From Apostichopus leukothele (taxonomy: Eukaryota > Echinodermata > Holothuroidea > Aspidochirotida > Stichopodidae), in NCBI GenBank assembly GCA_010014835.2, contig JAAAKB020000012.1, positions 367,390-391,556 of the forward strand: DNA of 24,167 nucleotides, read 5' to 3'. Made by a program: the position numbers and the translations under genes. This document shows, in pieces, positions 17,468 to 24,167 of this stretch (positions are counted from its first letter, which is position 1; each line of letters starts with the position of its first letter). The notes below the pieces were generated by a model. The model was not told the origin of the DNA. It saw nothing but the letters and a program-made list of their open reading frames with translations, and ran no database searches.

Positions 17468-19090
17468 CTTTCTAGTGATAATGAGAGGTTCCATAATCTA
17501 TGGGAGTGTCCTACTGCTTGGTTCACCAGTCCCGATAGTGCCAACCCTGATTCAATCAGGGTTATTGAGGCGTTGAGAAGTGGATTCAGCTGTCTTGATA
17601 AATTTTTCTGTTCCATCACAAATTCCTGCAGGGGGGGGGGGGGAAACAATGAAACCTTTGTTACAGTAATGTAAGGGTTAACATCACTAGTAATGAGAGT
17701 CTCCAATTCCCAATAATTTTAATACTCCCATCGGTTGGTTTACTCTCCATTTTTTCACAACTTCTCTTGAAGACTGATGCATTAATGTTGTGGTTTTTTT
17801 CACCGACCTACACAATTCATTTTTACACATTTTCGTAGATTTTGAAAACTGTTTAATATTATTATTCACTTCCTAAAATTTGAACTCTTGAGGCCATTTG
17901 CAAAATGGAAACATTTTTACCTGAAACGATTGGTTTGCAAGACTGATATAGACCCTGGAAGAGTTAGTAAGCTTTCCTGCAGATTCGATCATCTTCTTTA
18001 TCTTCTTCACAATGGATTCGGTTCTTCTTGAATACTTCTGTGAATAGAAGTTACAAATTATCAGTCTTTCTTTTATTATTTGCATTGAATAAAATGAGAA
18101 TGAAACTTTAAAACATCCTATCATATCAAGGATATCGTAGAAGTCATGAAAAAAAAAAGGGGTAAACAAACTATATTTTGCTGCAAAATTAGTTTTAATA
18201 AACTTGTCCGACTAACATCTCTGCCACAAACAGGTGAGTTCCAGCTGTATTGCTTGCATGAAGACTATTAAATATATAAATCCTGGTAGAACATTATCGA
18301 ACTGTATTCAAGAACAGCATACATCAATTCGTCACCCTCCCTCCCTCACTCTCACCCCCCGCCCCCACCCCAGATAACAGGTGGGAAGTGTGCTACACTG
18401 AATGGTAGCACTCTGTTATATTTCATTCTTAACCGTCATCTACAATTGACGATTCGATCACCTTGAGAGTTTTCAGAGACGTGGCAGAATCGTTGTTTAG
18501 CGATGAGGCTGCTCGTATCTTCGTCCCCGACGCGTCGCTCATATTCAACAGCGCCCTCACGTCGTCCCTCAAATCAGCCAGGCTTTGAGAGACGTTTACG
18601 ATGGCGTCTCTTAGCTCTGTGAGACGGAGAGCTGATGAGGATGACAGTTCCAATGTTGCCACAGACAACCTGAGGAAGAAATGACAATATGTAATCTCCG
18701 AGGCGAGAGAAATGTCAAAATAACGTGTTTCTCTTCAGTTTTGATCTAGCTATCTCATTGATATCCTCTTCAAATATCTCTCTACAAATGTAAGCATTGG
18801 ATTTATTAGCCCGAAAGAAGAAAATCGAGCAAATGATAAGAGATATGGTTGGCAATAATTTTAAAATGCCATAAAAAGGCTTAAAGCATAATATCTACAA
18901 CACGTAATAAAGAATAAAATATTAAATCTTCATTACCTGTGTTCTTGGATTGTGTTGTTTGTGACATTTTGAAAATCCCTCTCTTTGATTTCAGATAAAA
19001 CTTCTCCCGCTCTTCTGAGTAACTCGTCGTTGGTTGCCATGGGCACCTTGACTTGTGTGTGCATTTTCCTTTGCAGTTCGTCGTAGCTCT
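17468..19090 (-). CDS. Unidentified N-glycosylated coiled-coil-like extracellular protein, partial, four exons
   Basis: Minus-strand exons in transcript order: 19090-18937, 18669-18462, 18037-17921, 17625-17468. Each has AG before and GT after, and phases fit throughout (2, 0, 0, then 2 at the end), giving about 211 residues. Coding order includes SYDELQRKMH, LSVATLELSSSSALRLTELR, KYSRRTESIVKKIKKMIESA and EFVMEQKNLSRQLNPLL. The sequence is Leu/Ser/Glu/Asn-rich with helical heptad character, no cysteine, and ten Asn-X-Ser/Thr sequons. This suggests a secreted or ectodomain coiled coil. The composition and small exons recall laminin arm domains (alpha chain domains I/II), but no diagnostic motif supports that, so the family is left open. 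The gene continues beyond both ends. The first exon could instead start at 19088, where a second AG lies two bases on. Confidence 0.6.
17631..17642. repeat. Poly-G run (poly-C on the transcribed minus strand) at a splice acceptor
   Basis: About twelve G on the plus strand. Read on the minus strand it is a C-run forming the pyrimidine tract directly before CTGCAG of the exon at 17625. Confidence 0.85.
17921..18037 (-). other. Third exon of the minus-strand glycoprotein
   Basis: A 39-codon exon, phase 0 at both sides, preceded by TATTCACAG and followed by GTAAAA. It encodes a Lys-rich amphipathic helix and two sequons (NSS and NQS). The 39-codon, phase 0-0 design means it can be skipped without a frame change. 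Confidence 0.6.
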
Positions 19091-19629
19091 CTGTAGACAA
19101 ACGAGAAGGCGAAACTGTCAGTGTGACCCATGGGATATCAGAAACGATTTTAAGTTTAAGAAATATTTCATGACATAGAATTTTGATACTTTCTTTACTA
19201 AGAGTGGTCATATTTAATGGGGTTAAGGGTGCAATTTTTAATTTATTATTTATTTATTTTTATACATTTATTTTTTTATATAGAAAAATTTGTTTTTTTT
19301 ATTACTATTTTGTGCATATATATATATTTATATTTTTTTGTGTATTCCTGGTGGGGGTTTCCGAAGGATGGGCTTTCCATGGGGCCATGTGCCCTTGAAC
19401 CTGTTATGTTAAATGTTAAACAAACTGGAACTTGTTCTGCTGTTAAGATAATGAAAGTTAAAACCCTTTAATCTGGAAGACTATATTGTGTACTAATGTG
19501 TGCTATTATACATGGATTCATAATGCTATTGCTCTCTGTTATAATTTGAAGTGGTTAATGTAACCTTAGAAAACATATCAAACTTTATGAAACAATGTTA
19601 TTTGCTGTCAAGTTATTACCATTCAGCCT

Positions 19630-19657
19630 CTGAAGAAGATCCTGCTAGGATCGAAAC
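19630..19657 (+). ncRNA. Hammerhead-like fold inside a probable retroelement remnant
   Basis: The order is CTGAAGA, then a 5-bp stem GATCC/GGATC (19638-19642 with 19648-19652) closed by TGCTA, then GAAAC. This is the order of the hammerhead core: CUGANGA, stem II, GAAA. One extra A sits between the core and the stem, and no clear stems I and III or cleavage triplet were found, so activity is unlikely. Similar CTGAAGAAG...CGAAACGTC phrases are common in animal interspersed repeats, including Penelope-like elements. The flanking repeat ends are not visible. Confidence 0.35.
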
Positions 19658-20154
19658 GTCAGGCCCACTTTACTTTTACACATTCTCTTACACAGGCTCT
19701 ATGGTGGATTAGCAGTTTGCTTCAACAGTTTGGTTTAGTTTTGTATTTAAATTAGAGACACAAAACCCAGGAGCAATTAGCTTTCTGATTGTATTGTTAT
19801 GGCTGTAGAAATATTTGATAAATAAAACCCTTTGAGATAGATGGCCTAAATGGCAAAACATTAATCTATGGAATACATTTGTTATATGAAAGATATTGAT
19901 AGACTGAATAACTCAATTGGTGTAGAACAGAAATATTAAGACCGAGGTGATAGATGAATTCCCGATCTGGATAATCATCTTTGCTCTTTCAAAATATGTG
20001 TTTATAAGTTCAACGATCAATTTTTCCATTTTAGGTTATAATTTTACACAAAAACTACACCAGAAGGCACAAGTTAGTGGAATAGAGAGTGAAACCCCTG
20101 AATGGTGCTTTTTATCATAGTAATTAGTGGGCTATGGCGATGTCAAAATGGTTA

Positions 20155-20206
20155 CCGTGGAAACGCCCTTTGGTACTTGTCCGTGGAAAGGCCCTTTGGT
20201 ACTTGT
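20155..20206. repeat. 26-bp tandem duplication
   Basis: CCGTGGAAACGCCCTTTGGT followed by ACTTGT (20155-20180) is repeated at once at 20181-20206 with a single C/G difference. The near-identity points to a recent event. Confidence 0.9.
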
Positions 20207-21509
20207 GGGTTGGCAGATGTTAGAAATATGTTCCGAGTATGAATTCATCCCTGTAGGAGATGTCACTTTCTTAAGATCAGGGGAATGGGGTGATTGAGAG
20301 GGTGGAAAAGTAGGGTGGTATAGAGGGTGGTGAATGGTGAGGTAGAGGGTGAGACGTGAGGAAGCCACCCCCCCCTCCTCCTCAATCATCTTTTCAACAG
20401 TAGCTGTAAATGTCCTTGAAAATTTACTAATTAGCGTATGGTTCTCCCCATAAATGCTCCATATGGAACTTAATTATCACTGGCAATAATTTTACTGTCC
20501 AAATATCTGTACACCACTGATATTCTTATAACATTCACAAGTTCATTCAAAAATCGATATTTGAAAATGGACCAATTGTTTTTCTTTACCAGAGTGAAAA
20601 TTTAATGAATTGACTTTAGCATCTGTTTATCTTGTGGAACTGAAACTAAATGAGCCAGCTGATCCACCCCCCCCCCCATTCCATCTCAGCTTTCTCCTTT
20701 GTTGCCTAAAAACTGAAGTACAAAATATGTATTGTCCATATCTCAGCTAAAGTGATTTGATCAATATACCTTCACAACAAGAAATATTTGAGTTCACATT
20801 CTTAACATAAACCCGTTCTAATTTCTGGTCTCAGATGATGTACTTAAAAGGCAGCTTGTTGTGTTTACAAAACCATTGTCCAATTTCCCCTTGGGTCTGC
20901 TAAAGTAACTTGAGCCCCAGTTCTTATATGCAAAGTAGGTTAGGCTAGGTATATCTGCTGTGCAAGTGTGGTAGGTTAAGGCCAAATGTTTGTTTGGTGT
21001 GAAGAATAACAATTTTGATAAAATCTCCAAAGATTTTAAACATCTCCTTGTCAAGATAAATGCAAGACTACAAATATGTTTTTCTGATATTTGTTTCCTA
21101 AAATTAACAAAAACATTTTCCCACAGATATGCAGTCTGTAAACTCTTAATGGAAGAGTGACAATGGAAATTGTGCCACAGTGTACTGGCATGTTTGGAGA
21201 TGTTAAAATGGGCAGCTAAGTGATTGAACTATATATTAAAATTACAAAATATTGATTCTTTCTGTCTGATTGAAATGATGAAATTCCAACCAATTAAAAT
21301 CCTTTCTGAATCCTGCTGCATCTCAGATTGTTTGAGTACTTCTGAACTTGGAAGATCAATCCAGCAGTGTTTAGTAAGTAGTGGTCACCCTTGTAACAGG
21401 GAACACGTTACTTAGTGACCATTTTTCTACATCAGGGATCTCCCATTAAAATATCTGACATGGACTAACAACAGTATATAAACGACAATGTGAATGTTTA
21501 CATTTTCAG

Positions 21510-24034
21510 CAACGCAAACCGGCAGGTGTTAAATCTTCCATTCAGCAGGGATCGGTTAAAGACGATTCGTCGCAGGGCGCCCTCCCTGTTGCTCCTGCTC
21601 CTACCGCTGTCATCCCATCTCATGGCGTTGCCGATCATTCTCTTCCTTTATACTCCCATGATGCATTGCAGCATGGCTTTCCCAACCCTGCATCTGTATT
21701 CACACCTATCGTTGTATGTACCCTGCACATAATCTTTGCTTTTCTTATTTAACCCTATTTTTTGTTTATGCTTTTTCGTAAATGAGTTAATTTGGGTATG
21801 AATGCATGCATTAAAAAGGGCTTGCTGGGAAAGGGGAGTTTGAATTCACAACTATAACTTGCAATCTTGTAATCGATAGGTCCTTAGGGCAAATGATGGC
21901 ATGTATTAGATGCATGAAACAATATACCTGAAAAATATTTATTAAACTTCTGGTGCTCAAAAACATGTAAAAAAAAGCAAGCCTCAGACATATGGCTACA
22001 TGAAAAATGATTTTGTATGATGGTAATAGAATGTAGTAGCATCAATGATATTGTTGGGAAAAAGTATTATGTAAACTAGAGAGTAAAGTATGGATAGTTA
22101 TATTAATAATACAGTAGTGATCAAGATGATGATATAACAGTAATATTGATAATATACTAAATTAATGAGATTTAGAAACCAAACTTAGAAAGGAGGAATT
22201 GTGTTTGCAGTATATATGGTGATGGGAATGTTAGAATAAGTATGTTGTTAACTGGGTAAGAGACAGGGATTGATAGTGGCATGAAAATACAGTAGTCATG
22301 ACCAAGATGATGATATCAAAGTATTGATGATATTATGGTATAAATCATCATATTTATAATTAGAAAGTAGTGATGATTTGCTATTAGAAAGCATACAGTA
22401 CTGATAAGGATCATTTGGTAACCATAGCAACTAATAACATTACATATATTGATAAATTGATCTCCATTAATCTGAAGGAAAAAATACTGGTTACTTGAAA
22501 GCTTGCATTCTGTCAGGGAATGTAAAAGTACATCATTTATATGTTTGGTTCAGGGTAGAGGACATCATTTCTAATTGTGGTTGTTGTCATTCATTGACAC
22601 GATGTAGGATTTTGGTTATGTCTCGTCTTTTGATTTAAATATGGAATAATTCTGCTAGGTGAAGCAGAATAAGTAGTTAGAACAATATAGAGAGCATGTG
22701 ATAGTTCATAGTAGCTGCATGTACCTATTTTCTCACTTCTAGTTGTTGTTGTTGTGATTCTTGTTTGCAGTGACCTTTAACCTCCACCGTTTTGTTTTTG
22801 ACTCGTAAATTACTCTTCTAGCAACTTAAGGAAAACACGACCCTTCCAGAGAATTCAGCAAAGTCATCAACAAATTCTGTCGAGAATGCCCCATTGATGA
22901 TCGCTCCTCTCCCCGTGGCTACGCAGATGCAAGAGGAGGTCGCCACGGAGATGACCTTCGATGACCCGTCTGCATCCTCTGACGAGGCCAAACCTTCAGT
23001 AGTAGTATGTAGATAACCTATAGTACCTTAGTATATTTACTAGCATGTTTTAGCTGTTTAACATGAATATTCATTCCATTGTCTCATGGATATGCATGTC
23101 CTTGTCTGTGATCGTCCTGTTATTTCCTATGCATTGAACAGTGACTGATGTCAGCTGATGAACAAGATGTACATGTTGTTTCAGTATAAACTCCACTAAC
23201 ATTTAACAGTTATTAAACTGCTATATATATACAGTATCAGCATGAGTGTATATTGTATGAGACTTATGCTGCTGGATTCGCAGGCCTTTCGTTAGGCCAA
23301 GTTTAACATTTGCTGTGGTCTTCACATGGCTTCATATCTATCCCTTGCGTTACCCACCCTCACTTAACAATTGTTTGTTCATTTCTTTTATTGTCAGTTA
23401 TTTATAACATGTATGAAAATTCATTGTAATAATTTCATGATGCTTTTGTACTCAGGTGGTTTTCATGAGGCATAATTTAAGCTTGTTTTTTTGGTTTTTA
23501 AATCGGGTTATGTATCTGTTGCATTCCTGCCCTTGACCGACAGTATGTTCCACTCTCTGACATCATTGTCTGTATGCCCATATAATCCAGCTAGCTATAC
23601 CTACTGCTGCTGTCGTGTACTCATTCATATGGCTAGGCATCAGGTGATTGAAAAATAGCTCTGAATTATTTGGGTGGTTGTATGATGGCAATGAAAGAAA
23701 GAAAAGTGGAAGGTATAGTATTTTGTTGTATGCACCCTTACCACTTTCCATTTCTCCTCGACTTGCAATATTCAATAATCTGCAATCGGAAGATAAAGTT
23801 TTGTATAGTAAAATGGTTCGGCCGATCTTTTTTCCAAAACTTTGCAGAGCGATAAAGCTAAACCACATTCTGAGGAGACGAAGAAGAGGAGGAAGGACCC
23901 GCCAAGTTACAACCAGATAGCCGTAGGGTTCAAGCCCAAGTCATCTCAGCCTCGATCCCGAGACTCGGATGCGGAATCCACCTCCTCCAGCATCAAGAAC
24001 TCAACAATATATGGGCCAACACCATACAGGAGAA
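21510..24034 (+). CDS. Unidentified disordered protein, partial, three exons
   Basis: Exons 21510-21713 (after TTTTCAG, before GTATGT), 22822-23004 (after TTCTAG, before GTATGT) and 23848-24034 (after TTTGCAG, before GTAAGG) join in phase 0, phase 0 and exit in phase 1. They give about 191 residues. They encode QRKPAGVKSSIQQGS and a Pro/Ala/His-rich stretch; then NSAKSSTNSVENAPLMIAPL and an acidic DDPSASSDE stretch; then a basic KKRRKDPPSYNQIAVGF segment and a Ser-rich end with NSTIYGPTPYRR. KKRRK may be a nuclear signal and PPSY a WW-domain ligand. No folded domain is visible and I do not recognise the family. Codon-level GC is higher than the flanks, which supports coding. It cannot be the direct continuation of the ABTB exon, which leaves phase 1. 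Confidence 0.6.
21714..22821 (+). other. Intron of the unidentified plus-strand gene
   Basis: AT-rich, with a GTATGT donor and a TTCTAG acceptor. It holds a weak internal repeat: ATACAGTAGT...AAGATGATGATAT at 22109 and again at 22288, followed by ATTGAT. It also holds an X-box-like site at 22418. Confidence 0.5.
22418..22431 (+). promoter_or_regulatory. X-box-like (RFX-type) site
   Basis: GTAACCATAGCAAC fits the known RFX consensus GTNRCC, two bases, RGYAAC at every position. It is in an intron of an unidentified gene, so a function is speculative. Confidence 0.3.
23005..23847 (+). other. Intron of the unidentified plus-strand gene
   Basis: AT-rich, with a GTATGT donor and a TTTGCAG acceptor. 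No repeat or exon was recognised, apart from a TATATATATA word near 23222. Confidence 0.55.
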
Positions 24035-24050
24035 GTAAGGAATTAGCTAA

Positions 24051-24106
24051 GGGGGGAGGCGGGAGGTGGGGGGGATGGCGGGGGGGGGGGGGGTGGGGGG
24101 GGGGGT
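24051..24106 (+). repeat. Poly-G tract with quadruplex potential
   Basis: Several G runs, including one of about fourteen and one of about eleven, begin 17 bases after the exon end at 24034 on the coding strand. The run pattern could form G-quadruplexes. Such tracts are prone to sequencing error, so exact length is unsure. Confidence 0.8.
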
Positions 24107-24167
24107 ATGGCTTTTAAATGTTTACCCTAACGTGAGGAGATGGGTCATGCTTTTCTCAATTTCATCC

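Larger units (their letters stand above)
19091..21509. other. Long non-coding stretch with small repeats
   Basis: It contains AT-rich low-complexity sequence (19230-19345), a retroelement-like hairpin motif (19630-19657), a 26-bp tandem duplication (20155-20206), G-rich and C-rich patches (20280-20385) and a poly-C run near 20667-20678. No coding exon was recognised on either strand. Confidence 0.5.

Noticed and set aside
19217-19471. 84-codon Phe/Ile/Tyr-rich open frame
   Set aside because: It is the translation of a T-rich low-complexity tract and shows no coding bias.

Overview
The window looks like nuclear DNA from an animal, most likely a marine invertebrate deuterostome such as an echinoderm (a sea cucumber or sea urchin would fit). 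This rests on short coding exons in AT-rich introns with GT/AG borders, recognisable metazoan proteins (PHRF1, an ABTB2/ABTB3-type protein), a tRNA-derived SINE with a CATA tail, a decayed LINE reverse-transcriptase piece, long poly-G/poly-C runs and one 100-N scaffold gap. The species cannot be fixed from sequence alone.

Layout. (1) 1-~13570, plus strand: most of a PHRF1 gene (PHD and RING finger protein, a nuclear ubiquitin ligase that binds the RNA polymerase II tail). Nine exons from 840 to 12261 join in consistent phase into one 1771-residue partial reading frame. They run from the last part of the RING, through a complete PHD finger, a basic nuclear-targeting block and a very large exon of charged disordered sequence, to the conserved C-terminal SRI-like domain and the stop. 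Only the N-terminus and first half of the RING are missing, upstream of the window. A roughly 1.3 kb 3' UTR with an AATAAA follows. (2) 13810-14660: assembly gap, a 49-bp tandem array and a larger direct repeat. (3) 14762-15611, plus strand: first coding exon of an ABTB2/ABTB3-type protein, carrying its histone-fold-like region. No later exon of it was found. (4) 17468-19090, minus strand: four phase-consistent exons of an unidentified, heavily N-glycosylated, coiled-coil-like extracellular protein (possibly a laminin-type arm). (5) 21510-24034, plus strand: three phase-0 exons of an unidentified disordered protein that runs off the right end.

Between genes and in introns lie small mobile-element remnants: a LINE piece (5795-6018), a dispersed repeat (2628-2960), a tRNA-SINE (17149-17384) and a fold resembling part of a hammerhead ribozyme (19630-19657). 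There are also several short tandem duplications. I see no operon, CRISPR array, virus-like element or functional tRNA/rRNA. The genes do not form an obvious pathway. The parts least explained by known families are an aromatic-rich island inside the PHRF1 disordered region, the minus-strand glycoprotein and the right-hand plus-strand gene.
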